A DNA stretch of 64,000 bases, taken from positions 248,001 through 312,000 of the forward strand of contig NZ_FXTI01000001.1 in assembly GCF_900182565.1 (NCBI RefSeq). Reading direction: 5' to 3'. The DNA is from Melghirimyces algeriensis (GTDB lineage: Bacteria > Bacillota > Bacilli > Thermoactinomycetales > DSM-45169). Position 1 is the first letter of the stretch, and every line of letters begins with the position of its first letter. Below are positions 25,495 through 33,014 of this stretch, piece after piece. Both the position numbers and the translations under genes were made by a program. The notes beneath the pieces are model-generated. The model was not told where the DNA came from. It ran no database searches and saw only the letters and a list, made by a program, of their open reading frames with translations.

Positions 25495-26574
25495 ATGACG
25501 TGGAAGCAAACGAAGCTTACAGAACGCGTGAACCTTTCCCTCCCCATTGTGCAAGCGGGAATGGCGGGGGGAGTGACTACACCGGATCTGGTGGCGGCTG
25601 TCTCCAATGGCGGGGGGCTGGGAACGTTGGGGGCCGGGTATATGTCACCGGAAGCGATGCGCGAGGCGATTATGGAGATTCGTCAGAAAACAACGCGTGC
25701 CTTTGCAGTGAATTTAATGATTCCCACCCCTTATGAGGAAGATGCAGAAGCAGTTCAACAGATGCAGGACTATCTGCATGCTGTAGAAAAGAAACGGGGG
25801 ATTACCACGCAGGGGCAGACATCTCGTTCGGGGTTCGCTTTTGAGGATCAATTGAACGTCGTCCTGGAAGAGAAGGTTCCCGTGTTCAGTTTTACGTTTG
25901 GTACTCTGGAGCCATCCATCATCCAACAACTTCAGGCGAACGGAACCTGGGTGATGGGGACGGCAACGACAGTAAAGGAAGCCCTGGCGTTGGAAGAGCA
26001 GGGTGTGGATGCGGTTGTGGTGCAAGGAAGCGAAGCAGGTGGGCATCGGGGAACTTTTCAACATGCGGAGAACATGCCGTACATTGGGTCGATGGCGTTG
26101 ATTCCACAAGTGGCAGATCAACTGTCCATCCCTGTGATCGCTTCGGGGGGAATCATGGACGGCAGGAGTGTGTTGGCCAGTTTGATTCTGGGTGCCTCCG
26201 GGGTGCAAATGGGTTCTGCGTTTTTAACCACCGTAGAAAGCGGAGCACACGAACGGCATAAAACAGCCCTGCTTCAGAGTACAGATGAATCTACCGTAAT
26301 CACCAAAGCCTTCTCCGGCAGACCCGCTCGCGGGATGCAAAATGCATTCATTCAGGAAATGAAATCCTATTCAGGAACCATCCCGCCTTATCCGATACAA
26401 AATGCTCTGACCAAGCCTTTACGCAAAGCCGCCTCCCAGCAGGGCAATACGGAGGTTATGTCTTTGTGGGGCGGACAAGCGGCCTCACTCGGTCAGTTGC
26501 AATCGGCAGGGGATCTGTTACATCGGGTGGATCAAGAAGTGACGGATTTGGTTGATTTATTTCATAAGATGTGA
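25495..26574 (+). CDS. Nitronate monooxygenase family flavoprotein
   Basis: FMN-dependent TIM-barrel enzyme that oxidises alkyl nitronates, related to 2-nitropropane dioxygenase. Motifs: PIVQAGMAGGVTTPDLVAAV with the N-terminal FMN-side loop, SNGGGLGTLGAGYMSPE, VVVQGSEAGGHRGTF, and the phosphate loop VIASGGIMDGRSVLASLILG. 359 residues, typical. ACGGAGG lies 8 bases upstream of the ATG and only 41 bases separate it from the membrane-protein gene, so it probably extends the cmr transcript. Its role in the element is unknown; detoxification is the family guess. Confidence 0.88.
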   Translation: MTWKQTKLTERVNLSLPIVQAGMAGGVTTPDLVAAVSNGGGLGTLGAGYMSPEAMREAIMEIRQKTTRAFAVNLMIPTPYEEDAEAVQQMQDYLHAVEKKRGITTQGQTSRSGFAFEDQLNVVLEEKVPVFSFTFGTLEPSIIQQLQANGTWVMGTATTVKEALALEEQGVDAVVVQGSEAGGHRGTFQHAENMPYIGSMALIPQVADQLSIPVIASGGIMDGRSVLASLILGASGVQMGSAFLTTVESGAHERHKTALLQSTDESTVITKAFSGRPARGMQNAFIQEMKSYSGTIPPYPIQNALTKPLRKAASQQGNTEVMSLWGGQAASLGQLQSAGDLLHRVDQEVTDLVDLFHKM

Positions 26575-26645
26575 TAAAAGCGGAATCAGAAAGTATTTAC
26601 TGTACGTAGAATAACAGTAGCGAATACACACGGAGGAGAAGCGAC

Positions 26646-26948
26646 ATGCGGATCATTAAAGTTGTACTCCATGCCAGTACATGGTTTGCTCCAGCGTTGG
26701 TCCCACTGATTGTCTGGTTGCTGGCCACGGAGAAGGAGTTAAAACGTTTGGCCTTGCAGGCGCTGGTGTTTCATTTTGTCATCTGGTTGCTGGTTGGGAT
26801 CTCCTATTTCTTCTCCTTTGTCCTGATCGGTTTGCCGTTTTTGATTCTGTTCAGTTTGATTGGTTTCATTGTGCCGATTATAGGGATCGTAAGAGCCCTG
26901 CAAGATCGTCCCTTTGAGTATCCGATCATTGGATCATGGATCGATTAA
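26646..26948 (+). CDS. DUF4870-type small membrane protein
   Basis: 100 residues with three hydrophobic helices, a LATEKELKRLALQALVFH segment between the first two and the ending IVPIIGIVRALQDRPFEYPI, which matches the DUF4870/YtcA-type pattern of tiny multi-span proteins. Function of the family is unknown. GGAGGAG precedes the ATG. An inverted repeat TACTGT/ACAGTA at about 26596-26614 lies upstream and might be an operator. Confidence 0.75.
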   Translation: MRIIKVVLHASTWFAPALVPLIVWLLATEKELKRLALQALVFHFVIWLLVGISYFFSFVLIGLPFLILFSLIGFIVPIIGIVRALQDRPFEYPIIGSWID

Positions 26949-26968
26949 CACAGGGTAAACAAACCGTT

Positions 26969-26999
26969 CGCTCGCCGGAAACATCCGGCGAGCGATTTT
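26969..26999 (+). terminator. Terminator between convergent genes
   Basis: CGCTCGCCGGA and TCCGGCGAGCG form a perfect 11-bp stem with loop AACA, followed by ATTTT. It separates the DUF4870 gene from the flavoprotein gene on the other strand. Confidence 0.9.
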
Positions 27000-27006
27000 C
27001 ACGATC

Positions 27007-28047
27007 TCATAGATATTGCATCAGAGCTTGAGCATCCTTTCCGACCCATCCCAATAATGCGGAACCTCGGCAGGAAAGCCAGGGTAGGCCTAAAAAATAA
27101 AGTTGGTCTACCGGACTTACCCCTCTTTTATGCTTGGGTTGACCAGTGGCATCCAGTACATCCGGGATTTGAATCCAGTGATAGTCGGATTGGAAACCGG
27201 TGGCCCAAATAATATTTTGAACTTCCAACCGGGTACCATCCTCAAAGGTTACATCATGGCCAGAGGTGGTGAAAATCGCTTTGGATTTCAGGGTGATGTC
27301 TCCGCTTTTCAACACGCTTTTTAAATGCAAATCATATATGATTTCTGGCTGCTTTTTCAGCCATACTCCTTTTTTGCTTGTAGTGGGAGCATCCATTAGC
27401 CCAAGCTTTTCATAGTACCAAAAGATGCTTTTTCCAAAGATTTGTAAAGGCATAAATTTCAAGGGACGACTGACGGAAAGAAAGGTTTGTCTATATTTCG
27501 CACATTCCACGGCAATTTGAGCACCTGAATTTCCTCCCCCGACAATTAACAGGTTTCCATCCTGCAATTGGTTTGGATTTCGATAAGAAGAGGAATGCAT
27601 TTGTACAATGTCAGGAGATAACTGCTCAGCAAAGGATGGAATCCAGGGTTGCTGGAAAGGGCCGGTGGAGATCACTACTTTATTTGCCTGATAGGTTCCA
27701 CGGTTGGTTTTCAGAATGAATCGGCCATCTCGTTTCTCCAATGAATGAACGGTTGTTTGAAAGTGGATGGGTAACGCGTATCGATGAGCATAGGCTTCAA
27801 GATCGGCTGCTATATCATCTTTGGTCGGATATGTATGGGGGTCTCTGGAAGCGTTCATACCGGGGAGTTGACTGTAAACTCTGGGAGTAAACAAAACAAG
27901 GGAGTCGTACCGTTTACGCCAAGAATCCCCTACCCGTTGATTGGATTCCAATATACAAAATGAGCGATGATTCCTTTTCAGATCGTATCCCATTGCCAAC
28001 CCAGCTTGCCCAGCGCCCACAACAATGACATCAAATCTGTTCATCAT
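27007..28047 (-). CDS. FAD-dependent monooxygenase-like oxidoreductase (CzcO/FMO type)
   Basis: Two dinucleotide-binding motifs define the family: GAGQAG at residues 11-16 for FAD and GGGNSG about residues 168-173 for NADPH. ATGFQSDYHWIQ is the usual ATG motif of flavin monooxygenases. The N-terminal GDSWRKRYDSLVLFTPRVYS is typical of CzcO-like proteins. 346 residues, within family range. Substrate cannot be predicted. TAAGGAG precedes ATGATG, and either ATG may be used. It is on the opposite strand to most element cargo. Confidence 0.85.
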   Translation of the reverse strand: MMNRFDVIVVGAGQAGLAMGYDLKRNHRSFCILESNQRVGDSWRKRYDSLVLFTPRVYSQLPGMNASRDPHTYPTKDDIAADLEAYAHRYALPIHFQTTVHSLEKRDGRFILKTNRGTYQANKVVISTGPFQQPWIPSFAEQLSPDIVQMHSSSYRNPNQLQDGNLLIVGGGNSGAQIAVECAKYRQTFLSVSRPLKFMPLQIFGKSIFWYYEKLGLMDAPTTSKKGVWLKKQPEIIYDLHLKSVLKSGDITLKSKAIFTTSGHDVTFEDGTRLEVQNIIWATGFQSDYHWIQIPDVLDATGQPKHKRGVSPVDQLYFLGLPWLSCRGSALLGWVGKDAQALMQYL

Positions 28048-28316
28048 CTGTTACATTCTCCTTATAATTCATGATCGGTATATTTACCCAAAACAGCAAC
28101 GTGTACTTCTCAGGTGCAACCGCCTTAGATTCTTACTGATAGCAGTCTTTTTGGTTTGATGGATGATTATATGAGCAAATGTTCATTTATTGATTATATG
28201 ACCAATTAATCGATCTGACAACATAAAGAGAAGATATTGCTTGATCTGTCAGGAAAACAATATTTGATCAGTAATAAAAATACCCGATCCCACCTAAGGA
28301 TCGAGAATTGCAAATG

Positions 28317-28493
28317 TTAATGTTTATTTGTTTTCGCATCTTTTGTAAAGTAGGCAGCGAGTAAGAGGAGTCCCACATTTAAAGACCAGTTTAGAATCCC
28401 ATGTGAACGGAAACCAAACCATTCCGATACCATTTGAATCAGCACCGCCAGAGGGATGGCCACACAGCAGACGAACATAAAATAGCGATTCAT
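28317..28493 (-). CDS. Small two-helix membrane protein, copy 1
   Basis: 58 residues with two hydrophobic segments (FMFVCCVAIPLAVLIQMV and ILNWSLNVGLLLLAAYFT) and a short basic tail. AGAGGTGAT lies upstream of ATG 28493, which decides the start; the open frame runs further up without a site. It is a close paralogue of the gene at 28588 (shared WFGF..HG.L.WSL..GLLLL.AYFTK). No family or function recognised. Confidence 0.6.
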   Translation of the reverse strand: MNRYFMFVCCVAIPLAVLIQMVSEWFGFRSHGILNWSLNVGLLLLAAYFTKDAKTNKH

Positions 28494-28587
28494 TGTATCA
28501 CCTCTATTCCATTTTACTAAACGATTGGGATTCCAACGAACGTTTTCGAGAGATTTGGCTCCAATCATGTTCATTCAATTCAAAGGG

Positions 28588-28779
28588 TTAGTCTTCCTTT
28601 GTTATCAGATATTTGGTAAAGTAGGCACCTAGTAAGAGGAGTCCAAAATATAAAGACCAAGTTAGAAACCCATGCCAATGGAAACCAAACCATTGCCATA
28701 CAGTTTCAATCAATGTTACAAGGGGGATGGAAAAAAACAGATCGATATCAAGTAACGTTTCATTTTTACATTTTACCAA
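28588..28779 (-). CDS. Small two-helix membrane protein, copy 2 (tandem paralogue)
   Basis: 63 residues and homologous to the small protein just downstream on the same strand: WQWFGFHWHGFLTWSLYFGL against EWFGFRSHGILNWSLNVGL. The DNA around the shared part is also alike, which points to recent tandem duplication. The start would be TTG 28779, with only a weak AAGAG upstream and a divergent first 15 residues, so this copy may be decaying. Function unknown. Confidence 0.45.
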   Translation of the reverse strand: MVKCKNETLLDIDLFFSIPLVTLIETVWQWFGFHWHGFLTWSLYFGLLLLGAYFTKYLITKED

Positions 28780-28976
28780 TCATTCTCTTGGAAATATAAT
28801 GTGTTTTAATTGTAGCGAATTATTATAATATATATATCTGATTGAAGGAGGGAAGGTCCATGGCTTTACGGGGTGTCCTCCCCCCTCCCTTCATTCCCGC
28901 AAAGGATTGACAGCGGGATTGAGAGGTGGGGAAACAGCTTGATCCCGCTCCATTAGATATTTGGGAGGGGATCAGA

Positions 28977-29879
28977 TTGCGTTTTGCAATGTTGTTGGTT
29001 TGTATGGCGGCGATGATGTGGGGAACAGCTGGGTTAATCGGGAAATGGTTAAGTGTGGAACATCACTTGGCACCGCTTACGATAGGGGCGTGGCGCCTTC
29101 TGTTTGGTGTTCCAATGATGCTTCTGGCAGCCTGGATGGAGAGAAAGAGACGTGGAAGTGCTCAACCGTTACACACCTCGCACAAGCACCTTCTTTTCTT
29201 GTTTGGTACAGGGATTGCCGGCTATCAGATCAGCTATTTTTCTGCGGTGGATCGAACCATGGTATCCACGGCGACGCTCATCACCATCTGTTTGGCTCCT
29301 GTATTGGTGGCAGTCTGTGCCCGCTGGTTTCTCCGTGAACCCTGGAGCCGGAAAACCGGTTGGGCTTTGCTTCTGGGGATTACAGGGACTGCTTTGCTGA
29401 TCGGAGTGGACAGTTTGAGTGGTCTATCCGATACGCATTTCCTATTGGGCAATGGATTGGCGCTTGTTGCCGCCTTCTGTTACGGTGGTTACACTCTGGT
29501 AGGGAAAAGGCTTCTTTCCGGGATGGAGCCCTTTCGCATTATCGCCTGGGCTTTCTCGATCGGCGCCTTGTTGATGCTTCCTTTTGTTACTTTTCCACCT
29601 TTGGACCTGCAGATTTGGGGGGCGCTGTTTCTTCTGGGCTGGGTTCCGACCGGACTTGCCTATATCCTCTATATTTGGGGGCTGAAACGGACAACAGCGA
29701 CACAGGCTTCCGTAGCAGGATTGTTGGAGCCCTTAACCGCCACTGTGTTGGCCGTCACCTTGCTGGATGAACAATTACATGCTTATGGGTGGGTTGGAGT
29801 GATTGTGCTGCTTCTTTCCATGCTTCTTTTATCCACCTCAGCAAATAATAGAGTGAAGAATGAAGTGTTAAAACAATAA
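28977..29879 (+). CDS. EamA/DMT-family transporter
   Basis: Integral membrane transporter with ten predicted helices in two EamA repeats (first around residues 5-140, second 150-290). Conserved features are MMWGTAGLIGKWL in helix 1, GWALLLGITGTALLIGVDS, and GLLEPLTATVLAVTLLDEQL near the end, which is characteristic of drug/metabolite exporters. Start TTG 28977 is chosen because GGGAGGGG lies 6 bases upstream; an in-frame GTG 28926 would add 17 polar residues without a site. Substrate unknown. A GC-rich hairpin (AAGGAGGG/CCCTCCCTT) and CCCGC/GCGGG lie in the leader at about 28845-28920. Confidence 0.88.
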   Translation: MRFAMLLVCMAAMMWGTAGLIGKWLSVEHHLAPLTIGAWRLLFGVPMMLLAAWMERKRRGSAQPLHTSHKHLLFLFGTGIAGYQISYFSAVDRTMVSTATLITICLAPVLVAVCARWFLREPWSRKTGWALLLGITGTALLIGVDSLSGLSDTHFLLGNGLALVAAFCYGGYTLVGKRLLSGMEPFRIIAWAFSIGALLMLPFVTFPPLDLQIWGALFLLGWVPTGLAYILYIWGLKRTTATQASVAGLLEPLTATVLAVTLLDEQLHAYGWVGVIVLLLSMLLLSTSANNRVKNEVLKQ

Positions 29880-29896
29880 ATCCGTGTTCAGTTGAT

Positions 29897-29943
29897 AAGA
29901 CAGATGCCTGATTCTTAAGGGAATCTGGGAATCTGTCTTTTTT
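29897..29943 (+). terminator. Terminator after the EamA transporter
   Basis: AAGACAGAT and ATCTGTCTT form the outer 9-bp stem, with an inner ATTC/GAAT helix, followed by TTTTTGC. Confidence 0.85.
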
Positions 29944-30084
29944 GCTTTTTTCTGTTGAAAAAAGAACTTGATCTGTTCAACATTCGTAACTGTATGATCC
30001 GTTTGGCTCCTTCTGTTTTTTTAATGAAAAAACAGGGACGTACAACTGTCCACCCTGCATAGTTTCAGGATAGAGGTGGTCAGC

Positions 30085-30255
30085 ATGAAAAAGACAACCA
30101 GGAAAAGAGCGTTGTTAAGAGTAGTGAAAGAGACTTATGGTACGCAACCGATGAAAGAGACGTTTCGGAAGGCACTGGAACCCTATTTTGAGATACAGGA
30201 AACAGAAAAAACCATGAACAAAAACAGAAGGGATTTTGAAGGAACCACCGATTAG
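30085..30255 (+). CDS. Small basic protein next to the recombinase (candidate directionality factor)
   Basis: 56 residues, strongly charged (MKKTTRKRALLRVVKETYG, later EKTMNKNRRD). AGAGGTGG precedes the ATG. No family recognised. It is separated from the recombinase gene by a terminator that begins at its own stop, so the two can be expressed independently. In spsM of B. subtilis a 58-residue protein, SprB, sets the direction of the serine recombinase SprA; size, charge and position make this a candidate for the same job, which is inference only. Confidence 0.5.
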   Translation: MKKTTRKRALLRVVKETYGTQPMKETFRKALEPYFEIQETEKTMNKNRRDFEGTTD

Positions 30256-30268
30256 AGGTGGCTTTTTT
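30245..30268 (+). terminator. Terminator between small basic protein and recombinase
   Basis: CCACC and GGTGG enclose the stop codon of the small gene and are followed by CTTTTTT. It leaves only about 30 bases for a separate recombinase promoter, so recombinase transcription is limited by this stop or begins just after it. Confidence 0.75.
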
Positions 30269-30309
30269 CGTCTTTGACCGTACATCGATTTTTGCGAATG
30301 GAGGGACAT

Positions 30310-31776
30310 ATGAGTACAACCTACGCAGTCTATGTCCGAGTTTCAACCGATAAGGATGAGCAAATCGCTTCGGTGGAGAATCAGATGGATATTTGTCGAA
30401 ACTGGCTGGAGCGCAATGGTTATCGATGGGATGAAAATCAGGTGTTCAAAGATGAAGGAATCAGTGGAACGCTGTTTTTAGAGAGACCTTCCATCCAACT
30501 GATTTTGGAGAAGGCCAAGCGAAAAGAGATTCAAATGGTTGTGTTTAAATCCATCAGCCGTTTGGCCAGGGACTTAAAAGACTCATTGGAGATCCGTGAA
30601 GTGTTTATGGCTCATAACGTTCGGATCATTTCCGTGGAGGAAGGATATGATTCCCAAAAAGAGGGGAAAAATGATATGGCTTTTGAATTGTGGTCATTGT
30701 TCTCTGCTCAATACAGCCGGACACTATCTGCTGGGATTTCTGCTGCGCTCGCCGCAAAGGTGCGCAGAGGAGAGCATATTGGTAAGACTCCATTCGGTTA
30801 TGACAAAACAGACGGATTCCTCAGGATCAATGAAAAAGAAGCGACAACCGTGCGGATGATATATCGTTGGTACAACCAAGGTTGGGGTTATAAACGGATT
30901 ATGAATGAACTAAACAACCGTGGAATCAAGCCGAAGTTGATCGATAAGTGGCAGGTCACATCCGTTCAGCGGCTTATCCGAAACCCTGTTTATTGTGGCG
31001 ATTTTATCCTGAATCAATATACGACGGTTAAGAGAGATGGACGGCGCAAACAGATCCGGAATCCCCCGGAAAAATGGTTATATTTTAAAGATCATCATCC
31101 GGCAATCATCTCTCGAACCGAGTGGCAGATTGCCAACCGCAAGGATGACAACGTTTCAAGGAGAAAAGTTACCCCATGGAATGAATTTCGTGGAATAGCC
31201 AAGTGCAGTGAGTGTGGATGCCATATGGTGATCGTACAGTCTTATCGCAAACGGGTGGATGGCAGTACAGTTCACTGGAAGTATTTGAAATGCAGTAAAT
31301 GGCGTCGTGGAGGGGGATGTGTCAATCATCAGCCGATTACATATGAAGCATTCCGTTCCATGATCCTCAATCATATGCAAAAGAAAGGGGAATCCTTTCC
31401 TTTGCTGCTTACCAATCAACTGGAGAAGAGAAAACAGGATGAGTTGTTTCAATACAGGCGAAGCCTAAAGCGATGGAAAAGGCGACGAAAACGTTTACTG
31501 GAATTGTATCTGGACCGATTGATTGATAAAGAGGAATTTGAGCAAAAAAGAACAGAGGTGGACCGGCAAATCCGCGCCATTTACGATCAGATATCCATTT
31601 TAAAGAAAAAAGAATATAGAGAACAACATATGGAGTCCCTTCGAGAGGCTTTTGAATGTCTGCAAGAGCAGAATCAGGACTTGTATGAATTCATGAGGAC
31701 ATTGATTGATGAAATTCGGGTTTACCCGGACGGGGCGACTGAGGTGGATTATTCATTTGAGATGCCAGTCCAGTAA
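30310..31776 (+). CDS. Large serine recombinase (SpoIVCA-like) of the gerE-intervening element
   Basis: Site-specific DNA recombinase of the resolvase/invertase superfamily. The N-terminal catalytic domain has YVRVSTDKDEQ with the nucleophilic Ser near residue 11, and SRLARDLKD. The Recombinase domain begins at about 155 (GKTPFGYDK), then the zinc ribbon CSECGCHM...CSKWRRGGGC (about 296-335) and a charged coiled coil (about 370-450). Length of 488 residues equals SpoIVCA of skin. Start ATG 30310 follows GGAGGGA at the right distance. The gene ends 26 bases before the 3' half of gerE and points into it, the same place the skin and SP-beta recombinases occupy. It should excise the element by joining attL and attR. 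Confidence 0.92.
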   Translation: MSTTYAVYVRVSTDKDEQIASVENQMDICRNWLERNGYRWDENQVFKDEGISGTLFLERPSIQLILEKAKRKEIQMVVFKSISRLARDLKDSLEIREVFMAHNVRIISVEEGYDSQKEGKNDMAFELWSLFSAQYSRTLSAGISAALAAKVRRGEHIGKTPFGYDKTDGFLRINEKEATTVRMIYRWYNQGWGYKRIMNELNNRGIKPKLIDKWQVTSVQRLIRNPVYCGDFILNQYTTVKRDGRRKQIRNPPEKWLYFKDHHPAIISRTEWQIANRKDDNVSRRKVTPWNEFRGIAKCSECGCHMVIVQSYRKRVDGSTVHWKYLKCSKWRRGGGCVNHQPITYEAFRSMILNHMQKKGESFPLLLTNQLEKRKQDELFQYRRSLKRWKRRRKRLLELYLDRLIDKEEFEQKRTEVDRQIRAIYDQISILKKKEYREQHMESLREAFECLQEQNQDLYEFMRTLIDEIRVYPDGATEVDYSFEMPVQ

Positions 31777-31801
31777 TGGTTTGCAATGGGTGCATATAAG
31801 A

Positions 31802-31810
31802 AATGTGATG
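31802..31810 (+). other. Right attachment site (attR) core of the gerE-intervening element
   Basis: AATGTGATG matches AATGTAATG at the left junction in both sequence and gerE reading frame (Asn-Val-Met). Upstream bases CATATAAGA even keep the spacing of the left-hand gerE CATATTTCG. Downstream, gerE coding resumes at CAG 31811. Confidence 0.8.
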
Positions 31811-31882
31811 CAGAAACTGAATGTAAAAGGACGGTCTCAGGCAGTGGTGGAATTAGTCCGGCTCGGAGAATTGGAAATTTAG
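31802..31882 (+). CDS. gerE: GerE, C-terminal part (gene interrupted by intervening element)
   Basis: The translation NVMQKLNVKGRSQAVVELVR followed by LGELEI and TAG matches the C-terminal third of Bacillus GerE (QKLGVKGRSQAVVELLRMGELEL in B. subtilis, quoted from memory) nearly residue for residue. There is no start or ribosome-binding site of its own, so it is silent unless joined to the N-terminal part at 17846-17995. The joined protein has 73 residues against 74 in B. subtilis. The lack of stops or frameshifts in both halves indicates continuing selection, meaning the gene is interrupted, not dead. Confidence 0.93.
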   Translation, partial: NVMQKLNVKGRSQAVVELVRLGELEI

Positions 31883-31894
31883 TCTGTGTTTTGG

Positions 31895-31920
31895 CCCTAC
31901 CCTCTGTGTAGGGTTTTTTT
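31895..31920 (+). terminator. Terminator of gerE
   Basis: CCCTAC and GTAGGG form the stem, followed by seven T residues, 12 bases after the gerE stop. It serves reconstituted gerE and, before excision, the recombinase transcript. Confidence 0.88.
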
Positions 31921-31978
31921 GTATGGTTTTTGGCATTTGGAAGTACACTGAAAAAAACACTGAAAAGGAGAATAAACA

Positions 31979-32848
31979 ATGGTTTTTCATTGGAGGTCTA
32001 TCTTCCTTTTATGCACCCTTTTATTCCTAAGTACTCTGACCGGATGCATGCCCGGTACCCAGAAAAGTCAGCCAAAACAGCCATCATCACCGGAACATCC
32101 CCAACCATCTACCTATTTTTCGCCAAAGGAACGGGAAGTGGCGAATTTGCCAACGCTTGAAGGAGGGCCTGAATACTCCATCCGTAAACCGCATCCTGTA
32201 TCCAATGATTTATTGCAAAGGAAATACCCTGATGTTTTTGTTTTGCGAGCACCTAGAAATCGGAACGAAGTGGCGCTCACTTTTGATGATGGACCGGATC
32301 AACGATTTACTCCACAAGTGTTGGATGTGTTAAAAAAGCACCGTGTCAAGGCGACCTTTTTCTTGATGGGTTCACGGGTGAAGGCGTTGCCGGAGGTGAC
32401 CCGTCGCATTCGGGATGAAGGCCATGTAATTGGCAATCATACGTATTGGCATCCTAACTTGCCAAAAGAAAGTGTGGAACGGATGGACTGGGAGGTACGG
32501 GAAACGGAAAAATCGATTCAGCAAGCGACGGGTGATCGTCCTCGGTTTTTTCGTGCACCCTATGGGGAAATGGATGAAAAGCGTTTACGCAGACTCAGGG
32601 ATATGGGGTATTACATCACCGGTTGGTCTGTCGATTCTCTGGACTGGCGGCAACTCCCTACAGAGGAGATCAAGCATAATGTACTGAGCAATACCCATCC
32701 GGGTTCCATCATTTTATTTCACAGCGGTGGGCATTGGACACAGGATTTATCTACCATGGTGGAAGCCTTGGATGAAATCATTCCTCGTTTGAAAGCGGAT
32801 GGCATTCGTTTTGTCACCGTTCCGGAGATGGTGAAAAAAGGATCATGA
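31979..32848 (+). CDS. Polysaccharide deacetylase lipoprotein
   Basis: NodB-fold carbohydrate esterase family 4 protein. It has a signal peptide with lipobox LTGC (Cys about residue 22), a short linker, and a catalytic domain with VALTFDDGPD (base and metal Asp), VIGNHTYWHPNL (HxxxH-type metal site, here H-T-Y-W-H) and RFFRAPYGEMDE. The ending FVTVPEM is typical. 289 residues. Probably removes acetyl groups from peptidoglycan at the cell surface; family members act in sporulation or wall maturation. AAAAGGAG precedes the ATG. The stop codon merges with the start of a repeat element. Confidence 0.9.
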   Translation: MVFHWRSIFLLCTLLFLSTLTGCMPGTQKSQPKQPSSPEHPQPSTYFSPKEREVANLPTLEGGPEYSIRKPHPVSNDLLQRKYPDVFVLRAPRNRNEVALTFDDGPDQRFTPQVLDVLKKHRVKATFFLMGSRVKALPEVTRRIRDEGHVIGNHTYWHPNLPKESVERMDWEVRETEKSIQQATGDRPRFFRAPYGEMDEKRLRRLRDMGYYITGWSVDSLDWRQLPTEEIKHNVLSNTHPGSIILFHSGGHWTQDLSTMVEALDEIIPRLKADGIRFVTVPEMVKKGS

Positions 32849-33014
32849 GACTGCTGACAAAAGTAATAAAAGGGGGATTTCCGATGGAGCATACTTTTCC
32901 GACAACCCAGCGGAATCCCTGGAGGTTCCAACCCTTTAGCGGATATTGTGTCCGCTGGTTGGTGCCGGAGGGGATGAAGTGGACTCTTCTCTCCACTTTG
33001 CCATCAACCTCAGC
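32846..33014 (+). repeat. Modular repeat family, copy A
   Basis: Begins GAGACTGCTGACAAA and ends CCACTTTGCCATCAACCTCAG, with the same order of blocks as copy B at 34775. It keeps the inverted pair CCAACC..AGCGGA / TCCGCT..GGTTGG, which can form a 12-bp bulged hairpin, but lacks the block of about 50 bases present in B before CCACTTTG. Overlaps the stop of the deacetylase gene. From 33015 to 33349 I see no gene, hairpin or clear promoter. Confidence 0.75.

Larger units (their letters stand above)
17992..31806 (+). mobile_element. 13.8-kb gerE-intervening element (skin-like) carrying a type III-B CRISPR effector operon
   Basis: The element separates the two halves of gerE. Its right end carries a large serine recombinase gene that stops 26 bases from the junction, as spoIVCA does in skin. 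Gene order inside: cmr1, cas10/cmr2, cmr3, cmr4, cmr5, cmr6, membrane protein, nitronate monooxygenase, DUF4870 protein, flavoprotein monooxygenase (minus), two small membrane proteins (minus), DMT transporter, small basic protein, recombinase. There are no phage structural, replication or lysis genes, so it is not a prophage. Exact deletion of 13,815 bp restores a 73-codon gerE. The family of sporulation-time gene-intervening elements (skin in sigK, SP-beta in spsM, a non-phage element in gerE of B. cereus) is established; excision here is inferred. Confidence 0.88.

Noticed and set aside
28845..28925. Riboswitch (guanidine type) before the DMT transporter
   Set aside because: Hairpins are present but the conserved ykkC core motifs are not recognisable.
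17992..31806. The element as a prophage
   Set aside because: No capsid, tail, terminase, lysis or replication genes occur inside it.
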